Positions 33,051 through 44,308 of a DNA stretch of 64,000 bases are shown piece by piece; the stretch's first letter is position 1, and every line of letters begins with the position of its first letter. The DNA is taken from NCBI GenBank assembly GCA_026545225.1, contig CM048849.1, positions 29,708,336 through 29,772,335 of the forward strand, read 5' to 3'. The notes under the pieces were generated by a model. The model saw only the letters and a program-made list of their open reading frames with translations. It was not told where the DNA came from and made no database searches. Source of the stretch: Cornus controversa (lineage: Eukaryota; Streptophyta; Magnoliopsida; Cornales; Cornaceae). Both the position numbers and the translations under genes were made by a program.

Positions 33051-34870
33051 CTGCATTTTATTCATCTTTTCTGCTTTATTTTCTGTATTTTTCTTTCTTT
33101 ATTTTTGATAGGCCATGTTGGCCATGTTTAGTTTCTTTTTGAGTATTCCACCTGCATGTACACTTTGTACTGACACTCATTTTCATTTATATGGAATACA
33201 TTTATATTTTCTTTTATGCCATGTGTTATCTTTACTGTGTTTATTTTTGCTTTCCGTCAATCTATCTGTTCTCTATACTTTGACTATGTATGTAGTACCA
33301 CTTGTCTAATTGTTATATGCGATTTAGTTGATGATTTCCGTTTATTACCGCCTGGTTTTAATTCCCAATACTGTTGAGATTGCTTCAACACAGTATGGCG
33401 GTAATAAAGAAAGGCAGCCCCTTTGCGTGCTATACGTTAGCGTGCCTGGATAGTCAATATCTTGTCGCATAGACCTCTTAGACAATTGGGAAACACCAGT
33501 TCAGACCCTTAGATATACAGTGATATTGGCATTATCTGTTTGTGTATAATTCTTTTATTATGTTCTATTTATCTACTTTTCGTTCCTTTTAATGCTCGTG
33601 GTATCCAGTTGGTGTTCTGTGCAGGTTTTCCTTATTTACAAGATGACCGCTGCTGTGGAATACCATTTTTCTCGCATTCTACCATACCGGTACCTTCTTT
33701 CCTTGTTCTTCTTGTCCAAACATTGAGGACAATGTTGCAGATAAGTTTGGGGGTGCGGTATGCTATACCACTTGCATACGCATGCAATGTTCGGTCATTA
33801 TTTTGAGTGTCATTGTAGAGCAGAGTTTTTTTTCTTTCTTCTTCTTTTTGATATTTTTGCACGCTTGCCATGATGTCTTGCTTTTTAAAGGAAGTCATTT
33901 GAATAAATGTCCGAGGTAAATGCAGCAGGTAGTTAAGAACTTTAACATTGTAAATACCCGCACTTTTGCAAGCTTTATAGTAGGCTAGAACGGTCTACAT
34001 TTTTGTCCAAATTCGAGCACGTACAGTTCTTGCCCTAAATTTGTCCTTAACCGCACAAATTCGCACACATGCATTTTAAATTGTGGGGTATAAGTCTGAG
34101 GGAGAATTTTTGAAAATTTCTGTTTTTATCTGAACAACTTAAAGAATAAGTTCTTCTGGTTGTTGTAAAAAAAACAAAAAAAAAACAAAAAAAAAAAAAA
34201 AAAGAGAAAAATATGCAATAAGCCTTCTCACTCAATAAACATGATTTCTATGCCTCAAAGCAGGGAATATTCGCGTATAAGTGTGTAAGGTTGAGCAATA
34301 ATAAGCGGGTGGCTTGCTTACACTCATCGCCTTGTAAGCTCGGTCATTAAGTCCGAGGGGTGCTTCTTCACCTAATGCCCTAAAACCAATTGGTTTGGGA
34401 GTCATTGGCCCAACTCCGCTACATGGGCTTGCAAGAAAGCAAAAAGAGCTAAGCATTGCACGGTCATCCGCGCATGAGCAATCATGAATGTTTTGTGATA
34501 ATGAACAGCCGAGTCGAGCATTTTCAATGAGTTTTTCTCTTAAAAATAGATTTGTTCGTTTTTCTTCTCCAAATATGACAAAAGCCGCACGTTAGAATGC
34601 ATGTTCACTTTTCAAAGAGGATTTTGGGGCTGGAATGGTTATAGTTGTTTGGACTGGCCATTATGTGGGGACTGTCGTTCATTTATAGCTTGTGAAAGTC
34701 CATTTTTGCTAAATGACCACATAGTTCTGTAATACTTGTTGCATTTGCCAAATGTGAAATGAACGGATGAGCAGCCTTTATCTAGTTGATGACTGAGAAT
34801 GATTAAACTTTTGTATAAGATAGTTGATTTCATTTTTGTAATATTGTATTGCTAAGGGACTAGCAATATG
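33051..34870 (+). other. Element A 3' untranslated region
   Basis: Long non-coding stretch. At 33721-33734 CATTGAGGACAATG (a 5-bp stem hairpin) is followed by TAAGTTTGGGGGTG (33742-33755), an internal copy of the purine tract. A block at about 34240-34410, including AAACCAATTGGTTT, is conserved in element B (reverse complement of 40035-40200). An A-rich run lies at about 34168-34204. Confidence 0.7.
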
Positions 34871-34884
34871 TAAGTTTGGGGGTG
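34871..34884 (+). other. Polypurine tract of element A
   Basis: TAAGTTTGGGGGTG directly before the 3' LTR, the expected plus-strand primer site; element B has the same sequence at the same place. Confidence 0.9.
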
Positions 34885-36305
34885 TGATAAGTGTTCAATT
34901 CTATGCATTTGAACCCTCTTTATTGCATACGTTGGTTCCGTTTTTGCGTTTACCGAGATATGTTTACGGTATTTTTGTGTTTTTGATGTTTTGCAGGTAT
35001 TGGAGTAAATGGAGCAAAAATTGGAGGCTTTCTGCAATCAAGAGAAGAAATCAGGAAATGCAGCCAAGGCATCTCGATCAATCGAGATGTTGATTTCGAT
35101 TAATCGAAATCTCGATTGATCGAGATCTCATTTCGATTGATCGAAATCTCGATCAATCGAGATTCAATTTCGATCAATCGAAATGCTGCAGAGCCCACTT
35201 GGCCACTTGCTCACCTGCTCTCCCACTTGCAACAAAATCCCCCTTTTTTGCACGACTTAGGGGGATTATCTGACTTGAACAAGACTTTTGGGGCCTTCTT
35301 GATACAAGAGATATATATAATGATATATATATATATGGTGGGCCCCAAAGGAAGAAAAGAAGCCTAAAAGCACCAAAAGCCACATATATCTCATATATCT
35401 CTCAAGCAACAAAGGATATCAGAGGAGAGACTTTCGGGAGAGGAAGAGAGAGAGCTGAACCAGACCAAGAAGCTTCATTCTCTTCATCAATGGAAGGGTG
35501 CAAGGCAACCATGAGCAACTAACTCTTCTACTAGGGTGTTGGTTTCAACCCCTAGCCATGTAAACTTGTTCATCTTTGTAGCTCTTGGGATTTATATTTA
35601 AATGTTGATTATTTAGCCTAGTGATTATGTACACAAATACATCTCTTTTATATATTCATTTGATATGGAATTTATTCTTGTCTTAGAGTAGATTTTGTCA
35701 CTTGAATGAACAACATTTGCATATTCCACAAGAAGTGCAAATGATGGCTAGATAATGGTATTTAATTGAATGTGTGATGTTAATTTGTATAGACCGTGCC
35801 AAGACAAGGTAGTTTGGATGCATGTAGTGTTCACTTAGAGAGTAGAGTAATTAGGTAGTTAGTTAGGTTGAAGAGCTATGCTTGTTGAAGATGGATTATG
35901 ATAGGTTAGCACACACATTGATCTTTTGATATGTCATTGAGGTCACAAGCCTAATGACATTGTTAGGCATTTAATTAATAAATCCCATGCTTGCTACACT
36001 TATGAACATGTGAATGGCTAGTGATGGAAACCAACCCTAGTTCTCTCTCCCAACTTTAAACTCTTTAATTTTCTTGTCATTTCATTCATGCAATAGTTTT
36101 TAAACACAAAACCAAAAAATATGTTTTTAGAATTAAAGTAGAATTAATCTTCCCGTAAGACAATTGCGACTAGTCCTCGTGGGATCGATACCCTCCATAT
36201 AGAACCTTATCTACAAAGATTCGTGCTCTTGCGAGTGGTTAAATTATATTTTGATAAAAAGGGCAAAAATTAAGCTTACAATATAATTTAGTTCCGACCA
36301 CATCA
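34885..36305 (+). repeat. Element A 3' LTR
   Basis: 1421 bp, the same length as the 5' LTR, with one visible difference. Followed by the target duplication CATGT. Confidence 0.95.
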
Positions 36306-36310
36306 CATGT

Positions 36311-36473
36311 CATCTTTAAAAATACCAAAATCATGGTTTTAACTGAAATAATCATTAAGCCCTTAAAAATATAGAAAACACTAAAACGAAGTAAAATAAC
36401 AAAATAATCTATCACTAAAAGAATAAAATATATAAATTAAGAGGCTAGAATGCGCAACATTCAACACCAATCA
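36311..36473 (-). repeat. Solo LTR of the B family, right part
   Basis: Continues the LTR interrupted at 23280 and ends CACCAATCA, followed by the TATAT target duplication. It aligns with the ends of both element B LTRs (GAGGCTAGAATGCG...CAACRCC). Confidence 0.9.
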
Positions 36474-37319
36474 TATATATATATATATCTGATATGTTGG
36501 TTAGTGATTATGGGAGCTATAAAATGTTTTTTGTTGAGTTCAAAATTTTGCTTCTTATATGGTAAACTAGTGACCCTGTGTTAATACTAGATTTGAATAG
36601 GTATAGAGTTCTTTCTAAAGATCACAATCACCCTGTTTCACTAAATTTAGAAATCTAGAAATTAGCTTCTATTTCTTTCACTACTTTTCTCTTTTTACAT
36701 CTATTACTCTCTTTCTTTCTTTTTTCCTATGTGTACTTAATACATATATTAGTCTACTGAGACAAGGTCAAACCTTCTCCCCATCTATCAATCTTCATTT
36801 GCATCTCACTTATTTATTGCATCAAGTTCATTATTTTAGCATGATCTTCAACAATTTACTAAACATAAAAGAAATTCAAACACATCACCAAAAAATTCAT
36901 AGAGCATCATCCAACCAGTACTCTAATAGCCATCATCTTTCAACAACAACTAAAACACATTAGAAGGACCATTTGAATCATTACAATGAGATGTTTAGAG
37001 TGTTAATTAAATCTATTACTGATTATGAATCCTGGTTTGAGTAGGTTGGTAGTGCTAATAATGCCAAAGATTAGGTTTAGTAGTCCCAAAGGACTTAAAA
37101 TTGTACAGATTTAGTAGGGTCTATTCCACATGATCTGAGTTTAGATGGGCAACAAAGCATTACTAGATATAGGATTACAAGCTTGGGTGCAATCACATGG
37201 AAATGATTTTTATGCCTATCATTATATATGTAAAATATTTTATGTGTACTAGAAATTTTTTAAAAAAATCTTTACGAGTAGATTCGTGCCTAGTCAGTCA
37301 ATTAAACTCGGTTTTTATC
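36474..37319. other. Non-coding stretch between nested elements
   Basis: AT-rich, no gene or element recognised. Before the insertions it was continuous with the sequence ending at 21969. Confidence 0.5.
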
Positions 37320-37905
37320 TGTGACGTATAAATTTGTAATTGACAATATTTAGTGTCAAAACTAAGTTTGATCGAGTTGTAAGCTTTCATTCATGTTATT
37401 GTAATCGATAATGGGGTTGAAGACTAAGAGCAAAGAGTGTGTTCTTCATCAATGCATCATTTAGAGAGTGCCTAAACAAATAGTTTGGTTGATTGAAACA
37501 TTCAAGTGACTACAAGTGAGCATGGATGTTGATGATCAGGTAAGTTGGTGAGGACACATAGGTTTTTAAAATATGTTTTTTGGTCTTGAAAAATAGATTT
37601 TCAAAGTCATATTTTCATATTTTTCAAGATTTAACCAGTCCATGACTTTTACGGACCCGTCCGAAAGCTCTCAGGACCTCAATATTGAGTAGCAACACAG
37701 TTGGACCAGTCCAAGTGAAGGCTGGACTAGTCCAAGGGGTCTCAGCATCTCTTTAAGAGGTTACTACAGTAGATGGACCAATCCAACTAAAGCCCAGACT
37801 CGTCTAAGTTGGTTGCTCTATGAAAATAAGCCTGTTTTGACCTAGATTTGACCTGGAACTTTCTAAAATCATGGGGACTTGTTTCCTATTGAATTTTGAC
37901 TTGTT
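37320..37905 (+). repeat. Ty1/copia LTR, left part (split by element B)
   Basis: Starts TGTGACGTATAAATTTG, matching the reversed LTR start at 53813 and the plus-strand start at 58369. It contains palindromic sites of the type TTGGACCAGTCCAA and CTGGACTAGTCCAAG. It continues at 48619 after element B. Confidence 0.7.
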
Positions 37906-39425
37906 TGATTCGTGTGTGAGTGTGACTCAAAAATATATCAATTAAAAATTTCCACACTTCGCAATAGAACGAATTCCTTGCAGAATAGGGCTATCGAAAG
38001 GGGTATCGTACCTCAGGGATTATGTTCTGACGAGTTGGATTACGGAATTAATTCTAATTAAATTTATAAGAAAAGAATTCTGATTTTTAAACTAAAATAA
38101 TTAAAAAGTAAAATAAAATAAATCAAAGTAAACAAGATAGTGAAGATAATAGGAGAGAAATCTAGGGTGTTTGACTTCACCACTAACTCCACAATCAATG
38201 GTCAATTGAATCAACTATAGGGGAATTACATCATGCATAAGTGGTGTTGGTGCCTACAAGCTCACCTTCATCCGTCAAGAAGATAACATATGATTAAGGC
38301 TAAGCCATGGACTATCTTCGATTGGCATGGGCCATCTGCCTAACTACTCTAATCTAGGGTGCAGTATGATTCATCTTCTATAGGCATAATCCATCAAAGC
38401 TCATAACAATATATTCAGTGATTACCATTGTGTAATAATCTCTCTCATGATCACAGAAAACAAAAGAGATTGAGTTCAATAACAACAACTAAATATCTAA
38501 GACAAGATAATAAATCATTGAGATTGAATTTACAAGACTTTTATTGCTCAATTCTTTAATAAGAATTCTCACAATTACACAATCTATGCATGTATATAAA
38601 GGTCCCCAATAATTAAAACAATCAAACCATTGATGCTTTGTTAGGGCTACATCAAAACCCTAGTGGATGAACTAGCCGCTCATGGTAGAAGAAGAAGCTT
38701 CAACTGTTGAGGAAGAAGACATCATCTTTCTGAATTACGCGTATGACTTCGTTCTCCAATGGCTCTGCGAATATGTTCTGTTCTCTTCAGTCCTCTCAGA
38801 CTCTCCAATCTCTGTGTGTAAGCTCTCTGTAAGCTCTCTCAACTCAGCCTCCAAGTCTTCACTTTATTCCCCAAGAGAATACACCAAAGTCCTAATCCAA
38901 TTAGGAATAAATTAGGGTTTCCCGCAGCACTACTCAGGTGGGTTTTTTCTGCTGACTTCGGCCAAACTTTTGACCCACTAGAAGTCCGTTTTACGGAATT
39001 TTTGTGAAATAAAAAAGTGTGCAGAATCAAATTTCGTTCAACCCTTCGCGAGAATTATGTCGATTTGAGGCTCGAAAATAAGACTTCTGGTCCGTTTTCC
39101 AAAACGGGATTAAGACTGCATTATGCGCAGATTTGGGCTTCAGGCCCGAAACCTTCTTAAGCAGCTGTAATTCTCTTGGACCTCTTTCTTGGGCTGATTT
39201 GAGTTGAAATAAATGGTTGAGTGAATCTCCTTGATGTAGGCTTCATCTCACCATCTTGGATGTCTTCTTTAAAAACTCAAAAGCACGGTTTTAACTGAAA
39301 TAATCATTAAGGCCCTGAAAATACAGAAAACACTAAAACAAAGTAAAATCACAAAATAATCTATCACTAAGAGAATAAAATACATAAGTTAAGAGGCTAG
39401 AATGCGTAACATTCAACGCCTATCA
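37906..39425 (-). repeat. Element B 3' LTR
   Basis: TGATTCGTG...CGCCTATCA with inverted TGAT/ATCA ends. Differences from the other LTR are mostly transitions, many C/T or G/A, as expected after cytosine methylation. Confidence 0.93.
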
Positions 39426-39439
39426 CACCCCCAAACTTA
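39426..39439 (-). other. Polypurine tract of element B
   Basis: Reverse complement TAAGTTTGGGGGTG abuts the 3' LTR, identical to element A. Confidence 0.9.
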
Positions 39440-41049
39440 CATATTGCTAGTCCCTTAGCAATAGAATAAAACAAAACTAAAACAAAGAAACTACTAAACA
39501 CTAACTAAACTATCCAAACTCCACTTTCGTGGGAGAAACGATTGCATTTAGCATATGCAACAAGCCTTTAAACCCCTAGGTTCCCCCTAGTGGACGAGTA
39601 TAGTCTCGTGAGGGTTTCCAGAAATGTTACCCACAAACATTCAAAATTCTGTTTCAACATTAATTCAAGAAGAAGATTACAATACATAGTTACAAACTTG
39701 CATTCAAGAATAATTTCAAACTTTCAAATTCCATAATTCAAAGCAATGGTCCCCATACATAATTCACATCAACATATCTCAAAATAATCAACTCTAGCTC
39801 CCTCGTGTAAAGTGAACTAGCAGTCATCTCATGTGGCATAACCAAGCTCTGAATATATTAAGGCACATACCCCTTCTACTCACTAGCTCCCCTTATTGAA
39901 ATCATACTTCCAAACATGAATACATGACTTTTCATTTTTTTTTTCATCATTCCTTTTTTTTTTCATTGCTTTATTGGTTGTGCAATGTCTTGATCTATTA
40001 AGCTTTCTGAAAGATCCATGTAGCAAGCTTTCAGTCAGTGACTCCCAAACCAGATGGCTTTAGGGCACTAGGCTTTAAGATACCCCGACTCGAATCAGTC
40101 AGGCTACAAATCAAGACAACCAATGCTCATCTTTTCTCACCTTTTCACTTTTGACGCGAACACTCCGTGCTTCCTGAGGCATAGAGGCCCGGTTACTCAT
40201 GAAAAGGATCAAATTGATTGCTTATTCATCATTTTTTTCTTTCTTTTTCATTGAAGTCAAGTAAAACACATCATCGGTACTCATTCTCAAGAGATACTAA
40301 TTAATATCAAGCATATGTAACTCAATAACTAAAAACCAAAGTTTATACCCCACAAAATTCTGCTAGTGTGTCTGTGCATGTAAGGAAACTAAAATTAATC
40401 ACTTCAAAACATGTTATTGCAAACCATGATTAAAACCACTTAATTTAAATCACAGTTTCCAAAGATTTAAAACCTACTCAAAAATTACAAGTTAAGCACC
40501 TACATAAGGTATTAATCTCTTGAATGATGTCAAAACATTCTATCTAAAAATAAAACAAAATAAAATAAAGAAACAAACTAAGAAAATAAAATAAAATAAA
40601 ATAAAATCCTAATACAAAAAGAATTTCACACAAATTTTCCCCCATATTGCAATAAAGCACACAAATAGGCATCGCCTCACCCCCAAACTTAAACTGTACA
40701 TTGTCCTCAATGTACTATCAATCAAAGCAAAGAGAAGAGTAAGAACGATATTACCGGGATCATGGAGTAGTGGAAAGAAAATAGAGTACATCACGAGTAT
40801 GAAGGCAATGCAAGCACACCCCCAAACTTGGATGTTAAAACCTGTCAAAACAAACCACTATACCCCAAAGATCAAGTGAAAATAGTATGGGTGAAAATAA
40901 ATATGAAAGAGAAAAATCCTAAAATAAAATATTTTTTTCATTTTTCCATTTTTTTTTTCTAATAATAAAAATCTAACTACAAAAAGAAAAATAAAGAGAA
41001 AAATAAAAGCTAAAAATAAAATAAAATACAAAAGATGGTTACCTTCCTG
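39440..41049 (-). other. Element B 3' untranslated region
   Basis: Non-coding. Further purine-tract copies, in reverse complement, lie at 40678-40691 (next to the CATTGAGGACAATG hairpin, 40699-40712) and near 40818-40830. The block conserved with element A lies at 40035-40200. Confidence 0.7.
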
Positions 41050-42273
41050 TCAAGGATGTGGTGGTGACTGAGCATCTGGATCCAAGTTTGCTTGGCGCAT
41101 CAGTGCACGCATCATCCTCCTCATCTCTAGTTGCTCTTGGCGAGTGTCACGAAAGTGATCCGCCATCTCTGCTCTCATTGCACCAAACTGTGTGGAGACC
41201 TCTGTCTGTAAGGTGCCAAACTGGGTTGTCAACCCAGCAATCTGCCCTTCTAAATATTGATAATCATGGCCACCAGCCTGTGCATGCACTTCCTCTTCCT
41301 CTGCTTCCATCTCTTCTGGACCGTCCACCGGTGGTGGTATATCTACATGCTCTCCTCCCTGGGCCAACCGAGATACCTCACCAGGCACCGCTATGACTCT
41401 CTGGTGCATATGAGATCGACTCAGGTTCCAGTCATGCGTGCCATAATGAAGATCACGTGGAAAGGCAAGCTCGTCCTCATGGACTGCATACCCCTGTGCT
41501 ACAAGCAACTGGTGAATAATAGTAGGGAATGGAAACTCCCAGTCACTTGCACTGTCTGGTGCCTTGGCCACAACTTTGGAATAGAATTTCTCCATCTGGC
41601 CCCAGACAATCTGTGGGAATGACAGCCAATGCCCAAAATGTATAGCATATAAGGCTCTGAGGAACTCTTGACGTCTTTCAGTTTTATGTCCAATTGGACA
41701 TACATTCTTGAGTAGCACAGCGTCAAGGAACCATAAATGATTTGGCATTGAAGACTTTGAAGCTGCATTCCTTTTCGGCCCAGAAAATTGGTTGGCACAC
41801 AATCGTGCAACCACATTGCCCACCGACAACTCGTCGGGTAAAGGAGTATAGATATGAGATAAATCAGCTGGGCATTCATGAGGACAACCCATGGCAATGG
41901 CAATGGATGACATGTCCACTCGAACTATTGTTCCATCTACGGAAGAAGTAAGCACATCCCGCTCATCAGGTTTCGGCATTAAGTTCTGATAAAATACCTT
42001 GACAAGCCTCGGGTAAATGGTAGATGAGAGTGGAACAAAAATGGATGCCGACCGACGACGACGGATGTCGGAAATCCCCCACCGTGTCTCGGGAAACATA
42101 CCATAAAGTTCAGCTATGTCAAACGTTGTTTCATAATTCAACGCCCTTGGATGCCATCTCTCTTGAATACCGTCTCGGCGAGATCGTGAAGAACCTGTGG
42201 TCGGATCATGCCTCACTCGGCGAGGATTACGGGAAATTGACGCACCTTGGTGACTTGCTCTCTTTGGTGCCAT
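41050..42273 (-). CDS. Element B downstream (env-position) ORF, plant transposon protein
   Basis: An intact 407-codon frame starting MAPKRASHQG at 42273 (CTATGGC context). It has a basic N-terminus, a globular domain with RLVKVFYQNLM, WFLDAVLLKNVCP and IVWGQMEKFY, an acidic stretch (EEMEAEEEEV) and a long heptad coiled coil (about residues 335-390). Homologous over its length to element A's ORF though clearly diverged, and less GC-rich. No signal peptide or membrane helix is visible. It has remained open while gag-pol gathered stops and a deletion, which suggests either recent selection or chance. Function unknown; resembles Transposase_32-like plant transposon proteins. Confidence 0.8.
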   Translation of the reverse strand: MAPKRASHQGASISRNPRRVRHDPTTGSSRSRRDGIQERWHPRALNYETTFDIAELYGMFPETRWGISDIRRRRSASIFVPLSSTIYPRLVKVFYQNLMPKPDERDVLTSSVDGTIVRVDMSSIAIAMGCPHECPADLSHIYTPLPDELSVGNVVARLCANQFSGPKRNAASKSSMPNHLWFLDAVLLKNVCPIGHKTERRQEFLRALYAIHFGHWLSFPQIVWGQMEKFYSKVVAKAPDSASDWEFPFPTIIHQLLVAQGYAVHEDELAFPRDLHYGTHDWNLSRSHMHQRVIAVPGEVSRLAQGGEHVDIPPPVDGPEEMEAEEEEVHAQAGGHDYQYLEGQIAGLTTQFGTLQTEVSTQFGAMRAEMADHFRDTRQEQLEMRRMMRALMRQANLDPDAQSPPHP

Positions 42274-42470
42274 AGAAGTAGAAAAAGTGTGGTTGAGGAA
42301 TTAAATTGAACACTTGGTGTGCACAATTCTTTTGTAACCTTCAACCTCCTTTTTTCGGCAATTTTTCCACCCAAATCGAACAAGTAAATGCACCAAATTG
42401 ATCCCCCAAACTTGGTCTTCAAAAGCCCTCAAAAAGATTTGAACAATTTCTTCAAAGAAAAACTTCACTT

Positions 42471-42480
42471 ACTTTGATGT
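42471..42480 (-). other. Candidate splice donor upstream of element B's second ORF
   Basis: On the minus strand AAA|GTAAGTGAAG is a near-perfect plant donor in the leader about 200 nt before the ATG, matching the candidate leader intron of element A. No clear acceptor was found before 42273. Confidence 0.35.
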
Positions 42481-42681
42481 TAAACTTGAAAAAGTGTGAG
42501 CTTCCTTTGAGAACTAGTGATTTTTGATCCAATTTGATGTTGAAGTTGATGTTGACCAATGTTGAATTCTTGTATAATAATCACTAATTGAAGAAATTAG
42601 TTTTCCGGATGATGTAGGACTTGAATTGGAGTTCAAAGAGGTCTAGGATGCAAGTGGTAGCAACAAAGGATGAGAGGTGGC

Positions 42682-42690
42682 CTTTATAGG
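42682..42690 (-). promoter_or_regulatory. Candidate internal TATA box of element B
   Basis: Minus-strand CCTATAAAG lies between the GATCGATC palindromes and the downstream ORF, the same order as in element A. Confidence 0.5.
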
Positions 42691-42725
42691 CCTTAAAAAT
42701 TCGGGCAGCCCTTCAATGGGCCTGG

Positions 42726-42920
42726 GCGATCGATCCCCCCTTGGATGGGTGATTGATCGCCCAACTGCTGGTGGGTGATCTCTTGAAAAACCATGGGGCG
42801 ATCGATCCCCCTCAAATGGGGCGATCGATCCCCCTCCTGGATGCTTGTTGGACCCTCCATCGCCCAAGGTCGACTGAACCTTGATAATTTTGAGTCTCCA
42901 TCGCCCAAGGTCGACCGAGA
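42726..42920. promoter_or_regulatory. GATC palindrome cluster between pol and second ORF of element B
   Basis: GCGATCGATC occurs at 42726-42735, 42799-42808 and 42821-42830, with GATTGATCGCCC at 42751-42762, all flanked by GGG/CCC. A direct repeat CATCGCCCAAGGTCGAC lies at about 42859 and 42900. Its place matches the TCGATTGATCGA array of element A although the sequence differs. Confidence 0.65.
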
Positions 42921-43231
42921 GCATAATTTTTCACCCGTCTTGAGTCCAAATACCTCGGTACACCTCTTGGCATCCTCCGGAAGCAACTTATACATCAAAA
43001 ACTCAAAGAAAAAACATTAAAACGCAACTAGAATTGAAGAAAAACCTAAGAAAACTAAAACTAAAAATTAAAATTAAAGAAAACTAAGGGAAATAAAGTA
43101 TATAAATACATACAGAACCTACAATTTAACGTCCGTAGGAGACGATTGACTCTCCGAAGGGATTAACTCGGATAGACGGGATCCGTCAAGTCGACGGACT
43201 CCACGTCTCTTCTTGGCACACATCCTTCCAT

Positions 43232-44308
43232 TCAATGCTTCAACCTTTGGCCATTAACCTTCATCAAAGTATTATCTCGAAAGCTTCGAATTTCCACGGC
43301 ACCATGAGGAAAAACCGAAATCACTTGGAATGGTCCATCCCACCTTGAACGCAATTTTCTGGGAAACAACCAAAGCTTGGAATTGAAGAGCCATACTTTA
43401 TCACCTGGAGAGAAGGACTTTCGTGAGATATGTCGATCATGAAATGCTTTCGTCCTCTCTTTGTAAATTCGTGAACTTTCATAAGCATCACGTCTAAACT
43501 CTTCTAATTCATTCAATTGCAACCTCCTTTCTTCCCCAGCTCTTTTTGCATCGAAATTGAATTTTCGAATTGCCCAAAGTGCCTTGTGCTCAATCTCTAC
43601 TGGAAGATGACATGCTTTCCCATACACCAACCGATATGGTGACATACCGATAGGGGTCTTATAAGCAGTCCGATACGCCCATAGTGCTTCGCTCAGTCGC
43701 AATGACCAATCTCTTCTATCCGGTCTCACTGTCTTCTCGAGAACATGCTTAATTTCTCGATTGGACAGCTCTACTTGCCCACTTGTCTGAGGATGGTAAG
43801 GCGTCGCCACCTTATGTGTCACTGAATATTTATCAAGCAAACCTCTGAAGAATTTATTGCAAAAGTGAGTACCACCATCACTGATCAAGGCTCGAGGAAT
43901 TCCAAATCGACTCAGAATATTCTCATGCATGAATTTGATTACCACCTTGTGATCATTGGTTCGAGTTGCAATGGCCTCCACCCACTTGGAGACATAATCC
44001 ACTCCAACCAGAATATATTCGTAGCCAAAAGAAGGTGGAAAGGGTCCCATAAAATCAATTTCCCAAACATCAAAAATCTCCACCACCAGAATGGGGCTCA
44101 TTGGCATCATATCACGCCTCAACATTGAACCCAATCTTTGACACCGATCACAAGTCTTATAGAAAACATATGCATCGTGAAACAGAGAAGGCCAAAAGAA
44201 TCCACATTGAAGTACCTTTGCTACTGTCTTTCTTGCACTGAAGTGGCCTCCACATGCCAATGAATGGCAGAACTTGAGAATATCTTGAAACTCATGGTCT
44301 GGGACACA
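43232..44308 (-). pseudogene. Element B integrase
   Basis: Continuous minus-strand frame, separated from the preceding part only by a TGA at 44309-44311 (CGA to TGA, a CpG transition). It shows the HHCC finger ([10 protein letters not shown]...CDRCQ), the DDE core ([28 protein letters not shown]), [17 protein letters not shown] and a full C-terminal part ending [10 protein letters not shown]. Domain content is complete; only the stop and the missing upstream RT prevent normal expression. Confidence 0.88.

Larger units (their letters stand above)
23281..36305 (+). mobile_element. Complete Athila-like Ty3/gypsy element A (13,025 bp)
   Basis: Two 1421-bp LTRs (23281-24701, 34885-36305), target duplication CATGT (23276-23280, 36306-36310), tRNA-Asp primer site, gag-pol, a downstream ORF and a purine tract before the 3' LTR. 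By eye the LTRs differ at one base (A at 23747, G at 35351), so insertion was very recent. Coding capacity is nearly complete; only the integrase C-terminus is frameshifted. It sits inside an older B-family solo LTR. The tRNA-Asp site, DLGAS protease and the extra ORF after pol are Athila-lineage traits. Confidence 0.93.

Noticed and set aside
36474..37319. Continuation of a gene interrupted by the nested elements
   Set aside because: Joining it to the sequence left of 21970 gave no coding frame or domain.
41058..41396. Plus-strand open frames opposite element B's second ORF
   Set aside because: Shadow frames of the intact minus-strand ORF that has a homologue in element A.
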